A stretch of 64,000 nt of DNA from Tsukamurella paurometabola DSM 20162 (GCF_000092225.1 NC_014158.1:620001-684000), one strand, 5' to 3'; shown: positions 1 to 10,460, counted from the first letter of the stretch. Notes: generated by a model not told the origin, from the sequence alone. A program made the numbers and translations.

Positions 1-520
1 CGCGGTGCTGTTCGGCTGCGGCGACTCCCGCGTGGCGGCCGAGGTGATCTTCGATCAGGGGCTCGGCGATATGTTCGTCGTGCGCACCGCCGGCCACATC
101 ATCGACTCGGCCGTGCTCGGCTCCATCGAGTACGCGATCGAGGTGCTGAACGTGCCGCTCATCGCGATCCTCGGGCACGACAGCTGTGGCGCCGTCGCCG
201 CGACCGTGAACTCGATCGACACCGGCACTGTTCCGCCGGGATTCATCCGTGACATCGTCGAGCGGCTCACCCCGTCGATCCTGGCGGGCCGCCGCGAAGG
301 CCTCACCGAGGTCAACGAATTCACCGCACAGCACGTGCAGGAAACCGCGCAGCTGCTCCAGGAGCGCTCCCGCATCATCGCCGACCACGTGGCCGACGGC
401 CGTGTCGCGATCGTGGGCCTGACCTACGAGCTGGCCGAGGGCAAGGTGCACCTGCGCAGCGTGGTCGGCGATATCGGCGAGGCGCCGACGACTCCCTTCC
501 AGGCCGTCGACGCGTCCTGA
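1..520 (+). CDS. Beta-class carbonic anhydrase, 5'-truncated by window edge
   Basis: Zinc enzyme that interconverts carbon dioxide and bicarbonate in the cytoplasm. The visible part has the beta-class zinc motifs: CGDSR right at the left edge (Cys and Asp ligands) and HDSCGA about 50 residues later (His and Cys ligands). The reading frame is open to base 2, and homologues have some 40-50 residues before CGDSR, so the start lies outside the window; the GTG at base 5 is inside the conserved strand and is not a start. Its position next to the following gene and disA matches the Rv3588c (canB) neighbourhood of M. tuberculosis. The C-terminus appears complete. Confidence 0.9.
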   Translation, partial: AVLFGCGDSRVAAEVIFDQGLGDMFVVRTAGHIIDSAVLGSIEYAIEVLNVPLIAILGHDSCGAVAATVNSIDTGTVPPGFIRDIVERLTPSILAGRREGLTEVNEFTAQHVQETAQLLQERSRIIADHVADGRVAIVGLTYELAEGKVHLRSVVGDIGEAPTTPFQAVDAS

Positions 521-580
521 GTTCTCGACACGCCGCCGCAGGTCAGCGGCCCAAGGCCGGACAAACGATACCGTTGAACC

Positions 581-1375
581 GTGCTTGAACCCAACGGACC
601 CCTGCCGCCCGAGATCTACTGGCGCCGCCGCGTACTGGCGGCGGCCCTCGCGGCGCTGGCGGTCCTCGTAGTGGTGCTGCTGATCGTCTTCGTCGGCGGA
701 GGCAAGGACTCATCCGAGCCCGCTGCGGCCGATTCGTCGTCGGCCACGCAGACGGACCTGCCGTCCTCGCAGCCGCCGTCGAGCGGCGAATCAGGCGCAC
801 CCGGAGGCGGATCCGCCGCGGGGCAGAGCGGTGCCCCGCAGTCCGGCGCGTCCCCATCCGGTGCCCCGCAGTCGGGCGCCCAGTCCTCCGGTGCGCCGCA
901 GTCCGGTGGCGGCGTGCCCACGCCGGGCGCCGTGGTCGCCGGTGGGCCGTGTCCGGATACCAACATCTCCGTGGTCGTCGCTGCCGATAAGCCCTCGTAC
1001 GCGGTGGGTGAGCAGCCGACCTTCGAAGCCACGGTCACCAATGCCGGGTCGGTGCCCTGCTCCCGCGATATCGGGACCGGGCAGCAGCAGTTGGCCGTGC
1101 TCACCCTGGACGGTTCGAAGCAGCTGTGGTCGAACTTCGATTGCACCTTCCAGCCCGAGATCAAGAACGAGGTGCTGCAGCCGGGCCAGCAGATCCGGTA
1201 CAAGCTGCAGTGGGCCGGCACCACCTCGGCGCCCGGCTGCCAGGCGCAGCGCGTGCCCGTCGCCCCCGGCGCCTACCAGGTGGTCGCCCAGTTCGGCGCC
1301 AAGCGCAGCGCACCCGTCACCTTCAACGTGACCAAACCGGCTCCGCCGGCGCCCGTTCCCGCCCCCGGGGGTTAG
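581..1375 (+). CDS. Membrane-anchored protein with Ser/Gly/Ala/Pro-rich linker (Rv3587c-like)
   Basis: Function unknown. A short cytoplasmic start is followed by one hydrophobic segment (about residues 18-42), then a low-complexity linker with repeated SGAPQ units (about 65-115), then an extracytoplasmic domain of about 150 residues. That domain has four cysteines (in GGPCPD, VPCSRD, FDCTF and APGCQA), enough for two disulfides. It sits between carbonic anhydrase and disA, as Rv3587c does. The GTG start is 6 nt after TACCGT (569-574), suggesting a leaderless mRNA. Its TAG stop overlaps the disA stop on the other strand by 2 nt. The linker is probably a cell-wall spacer; this is inferred. Confidence 0.75.
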   Translation: MLEPNGPLPPEIYWRRRVLAAALAALAVLVVVLLIVFVGGGKDSSEPAAADSSSATQTDLPSSQPPSSGESGAPGGGSAAGQSGAPQSGASPSGAPQSGAQSSGAPQSGGGVPTPGAVVAGGPCPDTNISVVVAADKPSYAVGEQPTFEATVTNAGSVPCSRDIGTGQQQLAVLTLDGSKQLWSNFDCTFQPEIKNEVLQPGQQIRYKLQWAGTTSAPGCQAQRVPVAPGAYQVVAQFGAKRSAPVTFNVTKPAPPAPVPAPGG

Positions 1376-2454
1376 TACCGTTCCACCGAGAGCTCGGACA
1401 GTCGCGAGAGCCCCTCGCGCACTTGGCGCGCCCACACCGCTCCGATGCCGGGTACGCCCTGCAGATCGGCGGCCGACGCTGCCAGGAGGGTCTGTAGCGA
1501 GCCGAAAGCGGCGACCAGCGCTTCGATCTGGTGGCGCTGTAGCCGTGGAATCGAGCCCAGCAGGCGATAGCCTCGTGGCGACACCGGCTGATCCTGCGCC
1601 TCCACGGTGTCCGAAAAGCCGAGGGCAGCAGCCACTGTCGACGCGGTGAGGAGGTCCGCATCGCTGAGCCCATCGATGCGGGCGACCACCTCGCCTACAT
1701 CGGCGTCGCCGGGCAGGTAATCCCGCAGTACCGGGTCGCGCAGCGAGACCGCTTCGCCCAGAAGATCTTCGAGTTGCAACGCGATCTGCCGGCCCGATGT
1801 GCCCAACTCCAGGACCGATTGCTCGATCTCGATGGCCAGCCGCCGCACCAATTCCAATCGCTGCACCACGTGCGCCACTTCGCGCACCGCGACCACGTCC
1901 TCGATCTCCGCTCGCGAGAGCTCACCGAGCACCTCGTCCAGCCGGTGCCGATACCGCTCCAGCGTGGCGATCGCCAGGTTCGCCCGCGACAGGATCGGCG
2001 CAGCGTCCTCGACCACGTGTCGCACCCCGGCCACATAGGCGTGCACGATCGACATCGACGCGCTCACCGAGATCACGGGGAAGCCGGTCTCGATGGCGGT
2101 GCGCTCCGCGGAGCGGTGCCGGGTACCGGACTCCTGCGTGGGGATCGCCGGATCCGGTACGAGCTGCACGTTCGCCCGCACGATGCGGCTGCCATCGGTG
2201 GACAGCACCACCGCACCGTCCATCTTGGACAGCTCCCGTAGCCGGGTGGGCGCGAACTCGACGTCCAGGTGGAATCCGCCGTCGCAGATCCGCTCCACCG
2301 TGTCGTCGTAGCCCAGCACGATCAGCGCACCGGTACGCCCGCGCAGGATCCGCTCGATGCCATCGCGCAGCCCGGTGCCGGGCGCTACCCGGGTCACGGT
2401 CTCGCGGAGTGCGGCGTTGCCCGCGAAGGCGCGGTCCGCGACGTCGAGATCCAT
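1372..2454 (-). CDS. disA: Diadenylate cyclase DisA, DNA integrity scanning protein
   Basis: Makes cyclic di-AMP from two ATP and, in studied bacteria, binds branched DNA. At 360 residues it has the usual size. The N-terminal DAC domain shows the catalytic motifs DGA (79-81) and GTRHR (110-114). A helical linker follows, and the C-terminus has a helix-hairpin-helix DNA-binding region ([10 protein letters not shown], then [17 protein letters not shown]). The ATG at 2454 starts [10 protein letters not shown], 10 nt after the radA stop; the frame stays open upstream inside radA, but that extension is not family-like. It is the last gene of the lpqE-radA-disA minus-strand unit, the mycobacterial arrangement. 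Confidence 0.95.
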   Translation of the reverse strand: MDLDVADRAFAGNAALRETVTRVAPGTGLRDGIERILRGRTGALIVLGYDDTVERICDGGFHLDVEFAPTRLRELSKMDGAVVLSTDGSRIVRANVQLVPDPAIPTQESGTRHRSAERTAIETGFPVISVSASMSIVHAYVAGVRHVVEDAAPILSRANLAIATLERYRHRLDEVLGELSRAEIEDVVAVREVAHVVQRLELVRRLAIEIEQSVLELGTSGRQIALQLEDLLGEAVSLRDPVLRDYLPGDADVGEVVARIDGLSDADLLTASTVAAALGFSDTVEAQDQPVSPRGYRLLGSIPRLQRHQIEALVAAFGSLQTLLAASAADLQGVPGIGAVWARQVREGLSRLSELSVERY

Positions 2455-2464
2455 GCGGGTCAGG

Positions 2465-3835
2465 TTAACCCTTGCGTTGCCTTGAGAGGCGGACGGCCTC
2501 GGCGACCGTGGCGGCTTCGGCGATCCGCATATCGCCCACCCGCAGCCTCTCCTGCGCGGGCGGCACGATCGCATGGGTGAATCCCATCCGGTGGGCCTCG
2601 GCGAGGCGGCGTTCGACGCCGGTCACGCGGCGCACCTCTCCGGCCAGGCCCACTTCGCCCAGCACCACCGTATTCGGCCGCAACGCGGTATCGGCGGCAC
2701 CGGATGCGATGGCCAGCGCCAGCGCGAGGTCGGCGGCCGGCTCGGTGATCTTCATGCCCCCGACGGTCGCCGCGTAGACGTCCTTCTGTGCCAGGTTCTC
2801 GATGCCGCCGTGTTTGGTCAGCACGGCCAGGATCATCGCCACCCGGGCCGAGTCCAGGCCGGACACCGCGCGCCGCGGCTGCGGCAGCGGGGTGGGCGTC
2901 ACGAGGGCCTGGAGCTCGCCCAGCATGGGACGCTTACCGTCGAGACCGACGGTGACCGCGGTACCGGCCGCGGCCTGGTCGCGGTGGTGCAGGAACAACC
3001 CCGACGGGTCGGTGACCTGAGCGATGCCGGACTCGCGCTGTTCGAAGCAGCCCACTTCGTCGGACGCGCCGAAGCGGTTCTTGATGCCGCGCACCATACG
3101 CAGCGTGGAGTGCTTGTCACCCTCGAAGCTGAGTACGACGTCGACCAGATGCTCCAGCGACCGGGGCCCGGCGACGGCGCCGTCCTTGGTGACGTGGCCG
3201 ACGAGGATCACCGCGATCCCGGAGGCCTTCGCCAGCGAGGTGAGGGTGGCAGTGATCGCGCGGACCTGCGTGACGCCGCCGTGCACCCCGTCGACGCCGG
3301 AGGCCGACAGGGTCTGCACCGAGTCGACCACCATGAGAGTGGGGGAGATCTGCTCGACGTGGCCGAGAACCGTTCCGAGATCGGATTCGGCTGCGAGATA
3401 GAGCTCGTCGGAGAGGGCGCCGGTGCGCTCGGCGCGCAACCGGACCTGCCCCGCAGACTCCTCACCGGTCACGTAAAGGGATTTCCCGCGACCCGTCGAG
3501 GCCCAGCGGTGCACCACGTCGAGTAGCAGCGTCGACTTCCCGACGCCGGGTTCGCCGGCCAGCAGGATCACGGAGCCGGGGACGATGCCGCCGCCCAGCA
3601 CGCGATCGAGTTCGCCGATCCCCACGGGTAGGGCCCGCGTGGAGTTCGGGTCGATCCGGGTGATCGGCACTGCGGGGGTGGACGGGAGCGTCAGCCCCAC
3701 GTGCGCGGTGGGGCCGGAGCCTCCTCCGACACGGGCGGGCGCACCCTCCTCCATCGTGGACCAGGCGCCGCACGACGGGCAGCGGCCGACCCACTTGGCC
3801 ACGGTGTGACCGCATTCGGAGCAGGTGTACTGCAC
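2465..3835 (-). CDS. radA: DNA repair protein RadA (Sms)
   Basis: RecA-like ATPase that promotes branch migration during recombinational repair. It begins with a four-cysteine zinc finger (CSEC...CPSC, residues 5-22). Walker A is GEPGVGKST (94-102), the RadA-specific KNRFG motif follows the ATPase core, and a Lon-like C-terminal domain contains the [12 protein letters not shown] stretch. The only standard start is the GTG at 3835, which leaves almost nothing before the zinc finger and has no Shine-Dalgarno sequence nearby. A GAGGTAGG sequence lies about 9 nt before an in-frame ATC codon (3850-3848), so translation may begin there. Operon with lpqE upstream and disA downstream. Confidence 0.93.
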   Translation of the reverse strand: MQYTCSECGHTVAKWVGRCPSCGAWSTMEEGAPARVGGGSGPTAHVGLTLPSTPAVPITRIDPNSTRALPVGIGELDRVLGGGIVPGSVILLAGEPGVGKSTLLLDVVHRWASTGRGKSLYVTGEESAGQVRLRAERTGALSDELYLAAESDLGTVLGHVEQISPTLMVVDSVQTLSASGVDGVHGGVTQVRAITATLTSLAKASGIAVILVGHVTKDGAVAGPRSLEHLVDVVLSFEGDKHSTLRMVRGIKNRFGASDEVGCFEQRESGIAQVTDPSGLFLHHRDQAAAGTAVTVGLDGKRPMLGELQALVTPTPLPQPRRAVSGLDSARVAMILAVLTKHGGIENLAQKDVYAATVGGMKITEPAADLALALAIASGAADTALRPNTVVLGEVGLAGEVRRVTGVERRLAEAHRMGFTHAIVPPAQERLRVGDMRIAEAATVAEAVRLSRQRKG

Positions 3836-3891
3836 CTTGGGCTTGGCGATGGTGACCTACCTCGCGGTTGTCAGGCCGCCGGGGGCGTGGC

Positions 3892-4482
3892 TCAGTGGCC
3901 GCCCTTCTTCTCGCCCTCGGCGCCGCCGGTCACGGTGACTCCCGCGGCGGAGGCGGGGAGGGCGCCGGCGTCGAGCGGCACGGCGATCTTCAGTGCGCCC
4001 GACTTCTGCAGATGGAAGGTGAGCTCGTTGGTGAGGCCGGGACGCCACGAGCCGTCGACCGGGAGGGTCACCTTCAGACGGGTGAGGTCCGCGTTGTCGT
4101 CGCTGCCCTGGGGCGCGGCGCCGTACAGCGAACCGCCGGCGGGCAGCGAGGTGTCACCGCTGATGGTGGCGTTGCGACCGTTCTGGTCGGTGATCGCGAC
4201 GAGGCGGTCGCCGCCGTTCTTGTTGTCCGGGTCGATGTTGCTGAGCACGAACGCGAGCTTGCCCTGGCCGGCCGTGACCGGATACAGCACGTGCACGTCG
4301 CTCAGGACCTTCTTCTGATCGACGAAGTTGTGGTTGGCGCCGTTGATGGCAGCCACCTGGTTCGCGGTCTGCGAGATCTGGCCCGCACCGCAGGCGGACA
4401 CCGACAGCAGGGCGCCGGTTGCGAGCAGGGCACCCGCGGCGGCGGTGAGGGTGCGTCGGGTCGAGACGGTGCGTGCGGACAC
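3892..4482 (-). CDS. lpqE: LpqE-like lipoprotein
   Basis: Secreted lipoprotein of 196 residues. A basic start (VSARTVSTRR) and hydrophobic core lead to the lipobox VSAC followed by GAG, so the mature protein would be lipid-anchored outside the membrane. The remainder is a small beta-rich domain ending in a charged GEKKGGH tail. The GTG at 4482 was chosen because GGAGGA lies 4-5 nt upstream; a longer frame from 4515 lacks such a site. Position upstream of radA matches lpqE (Rv3584), whose M. tuberculosis product is copper-responsive. I see no clear copper-repressor site here, so a copper link is only by analogy. Confidence 0.8.
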   Translation of the reverse strand: MSARTVSTRRTLTAAAGALLATGALLSVSACGAGQISQTANQVAAINGANHNFVDQKKVLSDVHVLYPVTAGQGKLAFVLSNIDPDNKNGGDRLVAITDQNGRNATISGDTSLPAGGSLYGAAPQGSDDNADLTRLKVTLPVDGSWRPGLTNELTFHLQKSGALKIAVPLDAGALPASAAGVTVTGGAEGEKKGGH

Positions 4483-4816
4483 GGTTCCTCCAGTGTTCCC
4501 TCCGCGCGGCGGCACCCGCGTGCGGACGAGCTGAGTATGTCACCACGCAGCGTAGTAGAAGGCCGGTTGCGGCGCGCCGCCGGGCACCGGCGGCCGTGTC
4601 GGCCGCGCCCGTCGCGCGGCTTCCGGCACGGCCGTCCCGACCGGCGTCGTCCCCGGAAGGGATGCGTTTCGGTGCTCGGTGATCGCGCCGGAGAACAACC
4701 AGGTCTGGGTTTGTCAAGCCGCTCATGACGCCTGACCTGCGGTGTTGCCTGGAGTTGCCGAGCAGCCCGATATCGCCCCGTGTTATCCTGGTCATATCGA
4801 AAGGGGCAAGGATCAG
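4483..4816. other. Divergent intergenic region between lpqE and carD
   Basis: About 330 bases carry the promoters of lpqE (leftward) and carD (rightward). On the plus strand TATCCT at 4784-4789 is preceded by TG one base away (4781-4782), an extended -10 element, with no convincing -35 box; it would start the carD mRNA about 22 nt before its ATG. A poorly defined AT-richer patch at 4530-4560 may hold the lpqE promoter. The middle part (about 4560-4740) is GC-rich with no open frame or repeat I can support. Confidence 0.4.
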
Positions 4817-5305
4817 ATGATTTTCAAGGTCGGAGACACCGTTGTCTACCCCCATCACGGTGCCGCACTGATCGAAGCTATCGAGATCAAGACCATCGGC
4901 GGTCGTGAGCGCGAGTACCTCGTGCTCAAGGTCGCGCAGGGTGATCTGACGGTCAAGGTTCCCGCGGAGAACGCCGAGGTCGTCGGCGTTCGCGACGTGG
5001 TCGGCCAGGAGGGCCTGGATAAGGTTTTCCAGGTTCTGCGTGCGCCGCACACCGAGGAGCCGACGAACTGGTCGCGCCGGTACAAGGCGAATCTCGAGAA
5101 GCTCGCTTCAGGCGATGTGAACAAGGTTGCCGAGGTCGTCCGCGACCTGTGGCGTCGTGAGCAGGATCGTGGCCTCTCGGCGGGTGAGAAGCGGATGCTG
5201 ACCAAGGCCCGCCAGATCCTCGTGGGCGAGCTCGCACTCGCCGAGGCCACCGACGACGGTAAGGCCGAGTCCCTTCTGGACGAGGCGCTGGCGGCGGCCT
5301 CCTGA
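4817..5305 (+). CDS. carD: CarD, RNA polymerase-binding transcription regulator
   Basis: Binds the RNA polymerase beta subunit and stabilises open promoter complexes, particularly at rRNA promoters; essential in mycobacteria. The 162-residue protein has the N-terminal Tudor-like RNA polymerase-interaction domain ([15 protein letters not shown] onward) and the C-terminal helical domain with the conserved tryptophan region ([10 protein letters not shown]). The ATG at 4817 is preceded by AAGGAT and begins the conserved MIFKVGD; longer in-frame upstream sequence is not family-like. It heads the carD-ispD-ispF transcription unit. Confidence 0.96.
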   Translation: MIFKVGDTVVYPHHGAALIEAIEIKTIGGREREYLVLKVAQGDLTVKVPAENAEVVGVRDVVGQEGLDKVFQVLRAPHTEEPTNWSRRYKANLEKLASGDVNKVAEVVRDLWRREQDRGLSAGEKRMLTKARQILVGELALAEATDDGKAESLLDEALAAAS

Positions 5306-5964
5306 CCGTCGTCGCGCTGGTCCCCGCCGCTGGGCAGGGGACGCGCTTGGGCCTCAATCGGCCCAAGGCCTTCGTGACTCTGCAGGGCCGTTCACTGCTC
5401 GAAAGGGCGGTGGACGGCCTGTTCGCGTCCGGGGCGGTCGACGAGGTGGTCGTCATGGTGCCCGCCGACCTGGTCGATGATGCCCGCGCCCTCGTCCCGC
5501 GTGCCCGCGTCGTCGTGGGTGGGGCTGAACGCACGGACTCCGTGCGGGCCGGCCTCGCCGCCGCGGGCGACGCCGATCTGGTGCTGGTGCATGACGCCGC
5601 CCGACCGTTGACGCCGGGACCGATGATCCACCGAGTGGTCGCAGCCCTGCGGGAGGGGGCGAGCGCGGTCATTCCCGTGCTGCCCGTCGCCGACACCATC
5701 AAACGCGTGGATGCCGGCGGTGCCGTCGCCGCTACCGTCGACCGGGCCGACCTGCGGGCCGTGCAGACGCCCCAGGGATTCACCGCGCAGGCTCTGCGCG
5801 CCGCCTACGATGCGGCGCCCAACGAGTCGGCCACGGACGATGCGGGTCTGGTCGAGCGGGCCGGCGGCACCGTCGCTACCGTGACCGGCGACCCGCTCGC
5901 GATGAAGATCACCACCGCCTTCGATCTGCGGATCGCGGAAGTTCTTGCGCAGGAGCACAAATGA
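5302..5964 (+). CDS. ispD: 2-C-methyl-D-erythritol 4-phosphate cytidylyltransferase IspD
   Basis: Third step of the non-mevalonate isoprenoid pathway: joins MEP and CTP to give CDP-ME. The nucleotide-binding motif [11 protein letters not shown] near the N-terminus, the PKAF signature, VHDAARP in the middle and the C-terminal [11 protein letters not shown] are all present. No ATG, GTG or TTG exists in frame before the essential PAAG motif: the frame opens at 5263 and the first TTG (5347) would cut into the motif. The best start is CTG 5302, which overlaps the carD TGA in a CTGA junction, consistent with translational coupling. IspF follows with an ATGA overlap. Confidence 0.92.
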   Translation: MTVVALVPAAGQGTRLGLNRPKAFVTLQGRSLLERAVDGLFASGAVDEVVVMVPADLVDDARALVPRARVVVGGAERTDSVRAGLAAAGDADLVLVHDAARPLTPGPMIHRVVAALREGASAVIPVLPVADTIKRVDAGGAVAATVDRADLRAVQTPQGFTAQALRAAYDAAPNESATDDAGLVERAGGTVATVTGDPLAMKITTAFDLRIAEVLAQEHK

Positions 5965-6434
5965 TAATTCCCCGCGTCGGTATCGGTACCGATGTCCACC
6001 CTGTCGAGCCGGGCCGGGAATGCTGGATGCTCGGGCTGCTCTTCGACGGGGACGGCTGCTCCGGGCACTCCGACGGCGACGTGGCCGTGCACGCCCTGTG
6101 CGATGCGCTGCTCTCCGCTGGCGGCCTCGGCGACCTCGGCACCGTCTTCGGGGTGGGCCGCTCCGACAACGTCGGCATCACCGGCGCCGAGATGCTCACC
6201 CACGTGCGGACACTGCTGTCCGAGGCCGGCTTCGCCGTCGGCAACGCCGCAGTGCAACTGATCGGGAACCGGCCCAAGGTCGGGCCGCGGCGCGACGAGG
6301 CGCAACAGGTGCTGAGCGAGCTGCTCGGCGCCCCGGTCTCCGTCTCCGCCACCACGACCGACGGCCTCGGTCTCACCGGCCGCGGTGAGGGCATCGCGGC
6401 GGTGGCGACGGCGCTGATCTACGCCGCGAGCTGA
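5961..6434 (+). CDS. ispF: 2-C-methyl-D-erythritol 2,4-cyclodiphosphate synthase IspF
   Basis: Converts CDP-ME 2-phosphate to the cyclic diphosphate MEcPP in isoprenoid synthesis. The 157-residue protein is of normal length, with metal ligands Asp11 and His13 in GIGTDVH and His44 in DVAVHA, the SDGD motif just before it, and the C-terminal [16 protein letters not shown]. Its ATG overlaps the ispD stop (ATGA), so the two are coupled. The 3' end overlaps the convergent RarD-like permease gene by 16 nt. Confidence 0.96.
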   Translation: MIIPRVGIGTDVHPVEPGRECWMLGLLFDGDGCSGHSDGDVAVHALCDALLSAGGLGDLGTVFGVGRSDNVGITGAEMLTHVRTLLSEAGFAVGNAAVQLIGNRPKVGPRRDEAQQVLSELLGAPVSVSATTTDGLGLTGRGEGIAAVATALIYAAS

Positions 6435-7342
6435 CCGGACCGCGTGCGGCGCAGCGCCAGCACGGTGTCGAGCGTGAGCAGGATCAGCGCGACCCAGACG
6501 ATCCCGAAGCCGACCCAGCGCTCCGGCGAGACGTGCTCGTCCAGGAACAGCACCGCGCACAGTAGCTGCATGATGGGCGTCGCGAACTGGATCAGTCCGA
6601 TGGTCACCAGCGGGATCCGGCGCGCGGCCGCGGCGAACAGCAGCAGCGGGACCGCGGTCGCGACACCCGCGAACGCGAGTAGCGCGGCGTGGCCGGCGCC
6701 GTGGCGCGCGAAGTCGAGGCCGCCGCCCCATATCCCGATGCCCACGAGCACGGCCGCGGCGATGGGCGCCAGGATCGCCGTCTCCAGCGTCAGGCCCTGC
6801 AGCGCGTTCAGGTGCACGCCCACCCTGTTCTTCACCAGACCGTAGAGCCCGAACGAGAACGCCAGCGCCAGCGCGGTCACCGGGAAGGTCCCCGCCACGA
6901 CGGCGAGGTAGATGAAGGCCAGCACGCCGATGCCGACCGCGACCCACTGCAGTGGCCGCAGCCGCTCGCGCAGGACGACCACGCCGAGCGCCACCGTGAC
7001 CAGCGGATTGAGGAAGTATCCGAGGGCCGCGTCCGATGTGTGCCCCGACGTGACCGCCACGATGTAGACGATCCAGTTGGTGGAGATGAGCAACGCGGCG
7101 ATCGTCACCCCGGCGAGCAGCCGGGGCTGGCGCAGCACCGGCCGGATCCAGCCGAGGTCGCGCAGGATCACCAGTGCGGCGCCGCACAGCACCAGCGTCC
7201 ACAGGATGCGGTGAGCGAGAATCTCCCACGGGCCCGTGGGCTTGAGCGCGTCGAAGTAGAGCGGGAAGAGGCCCCAGAGCAGGTACGCGGCGACGCCCAT
7301 GGCGGTGCCGCGGGTCGCCTCGGAGACATCGCGATCGGTCAC
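6419..7342 (-). CDS. rarD: EamA-family permease, RarD-like
   Basis: Integral membrane protein of 307 residues with about ten hydrophobic segments forming two repeated EamA (DMT superfamily) halves. The N-terminal region [18 protein letters not shown] and the LAHRILWT stretch are typical of RarD proteins (named for chloramphenicol sensitivity), whose natural substrate is unknown. Starts at GTG with AGGATC about 7 nt upstream. It is single, convergent to ispF and divergent from cysS. Confidence 0.82.
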   Translation of the reverse strand: MTDRDVSEATRGTAMGVAAYLLWGLFPLYFDALKPTGPWEILAHRILWTLVLCGAALVILRDLGWIRPVLRQPRLLAGVTIAALLISTNWIVYIVAVTSGHTSDAALGYFLNPLVTVALGVVVLRERLRPLQWVAVGIGVLAFIYLAVVAGTFPVTALALAFSFGLYGLVKNRVGVHLNALQGLTLETAILAPIAAAVLVGIGIWGGGLDFARHGAGHAALLAFAGVATAVPLLLFAAAARRIPLVTIGLIQFATPIMQLLCAVLFLDEHVSPERWVGFGIVWVALILLTLDTVLALRRTRSGQLAA

Positions 7343-7427
7343 CGAATGATCCTACCTTTGTGGGCGCGCACCGTCGAAGCCCCTGACCTGCGAGGCGCGC
7401 GCACCGCGACCCGTAGAATCAATCGGC

Positions 7428-8825
7428 GTGACGCTGCGCCTGTACGACTCCCTGACCCGCGAGGTTCGTGACTTCGTGCCCCTCGTCGAGGGCAAGGCCG
7501 GCATCTACCTCTGTGGCGCCACCGTGCAGGGCGTGCCCCATATCGGGCACATCCGCAGCGGTGTCGCCTTCGACGTGCTGCGCCGCTGGCTTCTCGCCAC
7601 GGGCCTGGACGTGGCGTTCGTGCGCAACGTGACCGATATCGACGACAAGATCCTGCGCAAGGCCGCCGAGGCGGGCCGCCCCTGGTGGGAATGGGCCGCG
7701 ACGCATGAGCGCGAGTTCACCCGCGCCTACGACGCGCTCGGCGTGCTGCCGCCGTCCGCCGAGCCGCGGGCCACCGGCTTCATCACCCAGATGGTCACCT
7801 ACATGGAGCGGATGATCGAGCGCGGGCATGCGTACGCCTCCGCCGGGGATGTGTACTTCTCCGTCCGTTCACTGCCCGACTACGGCGCGCTGAGCCGGCA
7901 GAAGGTCGACGACGTGCAGCAGGGCGAGACCCTTGCCGCGGGCAAGCGTGATCCGCTGGACTTCACGTTGTGGAAGGCGGCGAAGCCGGGTGAGCCGAGC
8001 TGGCCCTCCCCGTGGGGGGACGGCCGTCCGGGCTGGCATCTGGAGTGCTCCGCGATGGCCACGAGCTACCTCGGTGGGCAGTTCGATATCCACTGCGGTG
8101 GTATGGATCTGGTGTTCCCGCACCACGAGAACGAGATCGCGCAGGCGCATGGTGCGGGAGACCCGTTCGCGAACTACTGGCTGCACAACGGCTGGGTCAC
8201 CATGTCCGGCGAGAAGATGAGCAAATCGCTCGGCAACGTGGTCTCCATCCCGAACCTGCTCACCCAGGTTCGTGCCGTCGAATTGCGCTACTACCTCGGT
8301 TCGGCGCATTACCGGTCGATGCAGGAGTATTCGGCCGGCGCGCTCGCCGAGGCCGCCACCGCGTACGGGCGCATCGAATCCTTCGTCCAGCGCACCGTCG
8401 AGCGAACGGGTGAGGTCCCGGTCGGGCAGTGGTCCGCCGGTTTCGCGGCCGCCCTCGATGACGATCTCGGCGTACCGTCGGCTCTGGCGGAAGTGCACGC
8501 CGCCGTGCGCGCCGGAAACGCGGCCCTGGAGGCCGGCGATCTCGACGAGGCACGGCGGCTGGCGGGTGCGGTGCGGGCGATGACGTCGATCCTCGGCGTC
8601 GACCCGCTGGATCCGCACTGGGTCACCGAGAACGCCGGTGACGGTGCCGCCATGGATGCGCTGGGCGTGCTGGTGCAGGCCGAGCTGGAGCGTCGCGCGG
8701 CCGCCCGGGCCGAGAAGAACTGGGCGGAGGCCGACGCTGCGCGCGACCGGCTGCACGCCGCGGGGATCGACGTGACCGACGGTGCCGACGGGTCCAGCTG
8801 GACCCTGGCCAAGAAGACTCAGTAG
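7428..8825 (+). CDS. cysS: Cysteinyl-tRNA synthetase
   Basis: Class I aminoacyl-tRNA synthetase that charges tRNA-Cys. It contains the HIGH motif (PHIGHIR, His38-His41), the KMSKS loop ([10 protein letters not shown] near residue 265) and the zinc ligands Cys29, the Cys of WHLECSAMA, and the His/Glu of [10 protein letters not shown]. The 465-residue length is normal for CysS and too long for the related mycothiol ligase MshC. The GTG at 7428 is 8 nt after TAGAAT (7414-7419) with no Shine-Dalgarno sequence, so it is probably leaderless. Followed by rlmB after 14 nt, as in M. tuberculosis. Confidence 0.96.
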   Translation: MTLRLYDSLTREVRDFVPLVEGKAGIYLCGATVQGVPHIGHIRSGVAFDVLRRWLLATGLDVAFVRNVTDIDDKILRKAAEAGRPWWEWAATHEREFTRAYDALGVLPPSAEPRATGFITQMVTYMERMIERGHAYASAGDVYFSVRSLPDYGALSRQKVDDVQQGETLAAGKRDPLDFTLWKAAKPGEPSWPSPWGDGRPGWHLECSAMATSYLGGQFDIHCGGMDLVFPHHENEIAQAHGAGDPFANYWLHNGWVTMSGEKMSKSLGNVVSIPNLLTQVRAVELRYYLGSAHYRSMQEYSAGALAEAATAYGRIESFVQRTVERTGEVPVGQWSAGFAAALDDDLGVPSALAEVHAAVRAGNAALEAGDLDEARRLAGAVRAMTSILGVDPLDPHWVTENAGDGAAMDALGVLVQAELERRAAARAEKNWAEADAARDRLHAAGIDVTDGADGSSWTLAKKTQ

Positions 8826-8839
8826 ACCCAGGAGGCAAC

Positions 8840-9814
8840 ATGGCGGGCAATTCCCAGCGCCGCGGCGCGGTTCGCAAGTCCGGCACCAAGAAGGGGCAGG
8901 TCACCGGGTCGGGTGGCGTGCGGCGTCGCGGGCTCGAGGGCCGCGGCGCGACCCCGGCGGCGAAGGACCGTCCGTACCACCCCGCGCACAAGAAGGCCCG
9001 GGCCGCTGCCAAGGCGGCCGCGAACCCGCAACGCCGGCCGCAGAAGGTGGCCGGCCGCGCAGCCGAGGACGGTCCCGAGTACGTGCTCGGCCGCAATCCC
9101 GTGGTCGAGTGCCTACGCGCGGACGTTCCCGCGACGGCGTTGTACGTGGCGGTCGGCGCTCAGAACGACGAGCGGCTCACCGAATCGGTGCGGATGGCCG
9201 CCGACAAGGGCATCTCGATCCTCGAGGTGCAGCGGGCCGAGCTGGACCGGATGAGCGAGAACGGACTGCACCAGGGCATCGCCCTGCAGATCCCGCCGTA
9301 CAGCTACGCGCACCCCGAAGATCTGCTGCGCCGCGCCGCCGACCGTGGCGAAGCCCCGATGATCGTGGCCCTCGACAACATCACCGACCCGCGCAACCTG
9401 GGCGCGGTGATCCGGTCGGCGGCCGCGTTCGGCGGGCACGGCGTGGTCATCCCGTCCCGACGGTCCGCGGCCATCACCGCCGTCACGTGGCGCACCTCCG
9501 CGGGGGCCGCGGCGCGGCTGCCCGTTGCGCAGGCGCCGAACCTGAACCGCACCCTGGCCGATTACGCCGCCGCGGGACTGCAGATCGTCGGCCTGGATGC
9601 CGGCGGCGACGTGACGCTCGACGACTACCGCGCCGACACCGGTGTGGTGGTGGTGGTCGGATCCGAGGGCAAGGGCCTCTCGCGCCTGGTCCGCGAGAAT
9701 TGCGACTCCATTCTCTCCATCCCCATTGCTTCCTCGGTGGAATCGCTCAACGCATCGGTCGCGGCGGGCGTGGTCCTGGCGGACTTCGCACGACAGCGAC
9801 GAAATCGAAACTGA
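8840..9814 (+). CDS. rlmB: 23S rRNA (guanosine-2'-O-)-methyltransferase RlmB, SpoU family
   Basis: SAM-dependent knotted (SPOUT) methyltransferase acting on a 23S rRNA guanosine. A basic, disordered N-terminal extension of about 75 residues is followed by the substrate-binding domain ([12 protein letters not shown]) and the catalytic domain with the three SpoU motifs: [26 protein letters not shown] and [15 protein letters not shown]. The ATG is preceded by AGGAGG with good spacing. Co-directional with cysS 14 nt upstream, probably one transcript. Confidence 0.93.
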   Translation: MAGNSQRRGAVRKSGTKKGQVTGSGGVRRRGLEGRGATPAAKDRPYHPAHKKARAAAKAAANPQRRPQKVAGRAAEDGPEYVLGRNPVVECLRADVPATALYVAVGAQNDERLTESVRMAADKGISILEVQRAELDRMSENGLHQGIALQIPPYSYAHPEDLLRRAADRGEAPMIVALDNITDPRNLGAVIRSAAAFGGHGVVIPSRRSAAITAVTWRTSAGAAARLPVAQAPNLNRTLADYAAAGLQIVGLDAGGDVTLDDYRADTGVVVVVGSEGKGLSRLVRENCDSILSIPIASSVESLNASVAAGVVLADFARQRRNRN

Positions 9815-9867
9815 ATCGGGGCCTGAGTCCGGGGTTTTCGTGCACCGTTCTGCGTTACGCTGAACAA

Positions 9868-10452
9868 GTGGATTCGCTGGAGCAACGGCAGCATGCTCGT
9901 CGTCGCACGATGCTGGACGCCGGGGTGGGGCTGCTCGGCGGTCCCGACGGCGCAACCGTGAGTGTGCGCGCGGTATGCCGCTCGACGGGTATCACGGAGC
10001 GCTACTTCTACGAGGCCTTCGGTAATCGCGACGAGTTCGTGCGCGCGGTCTACGACGACGTCAGTCACCGCGCGCAGGACGCCCTGCGCGAGACGGTGCG
10101 CGGCACCGCCTCGCTGCCCGACCTCCCCGCGGCGGCGGTCGCGGCGTACGTGGAACTCGTGATCGACCAGCCGGAGTTGGGACGCGTCCTCCTGCTGGCG
10201 CCGTACCGGGAAACCGCCCTCGCCGAGTACGGGCGAGGGCACATGGCCGGATTCTTCGATGTGGTCGGAGCAGCGTTGCCGCAGAACATCGATGCGCAGT
10301 CCCGGCGGCTCGCCTCGGTGGGAATGGTGGGAGCGCTTACCGCGCTGTTCACCGAATTCCTGTCGGGACACCTCGCAGTGTCCCGCGAGGATCTGGTCAG
10401 CTACTGCGTCGACCTGCTGAACACGTACGCCGGGCCGATCACCCGCGCCTAA
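9868..10452 (+). CDS. TetR-family transcriptional regulator
   Basis: Repressor-like protein of 194 residues. The N-terminal helix-turn-helix is clear (VSVRAVCRSTGITERYFYEAFGNRDEFVRAV), followed by an all-helical ligand domain of unknown specificity. The GTG at 9868 follows TACGCT (9856-9861) by 6 nt, a leaderless pattern. No obvious target lies next to it: it is convergent with pxpA (8-nt gap) and 53 nt after rlmB. Its ligand and regulon cannot be inferred from this window. Confidence 0.85.
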   Translation: MDSLEQRQHARRRTMLDAGVGLLGGPDGATVSVRAVCRSTGITERYFYEAFGNRDEFVRAVYDDVSHRAQDALRETVRGTASLPDLPAAAVAAYVELVIDQPELGRVLLLAPYRETALAEYGRGHMAGFFDVVGAALPQNIDAQSRRLASVGMVGALTALFTEFLSGHLAVSREDLVSYCVDLLNTYAGPITRA

Positions 10453-10460
10453 CAGGGCCC

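Noticed and set aside
581-1375. Antisense frames in the Ser/Gly/Pro linker region
   Set aside because: They arise from the repetitive GC-rich linker and show no family-like sequence.
5347-5349. TTG 5347 as ispD start
   Set aside because: It would remove the nucleotide-binding PAAG-x-G segment that every IspD needs.
8782-9867. Long frame upstream of the TetR gene, overlapping rlmB
   Set aside because: It is a shifted shadow of rlmB. The TetR protein starts at GTG 9868 after its own -10 hexamer.
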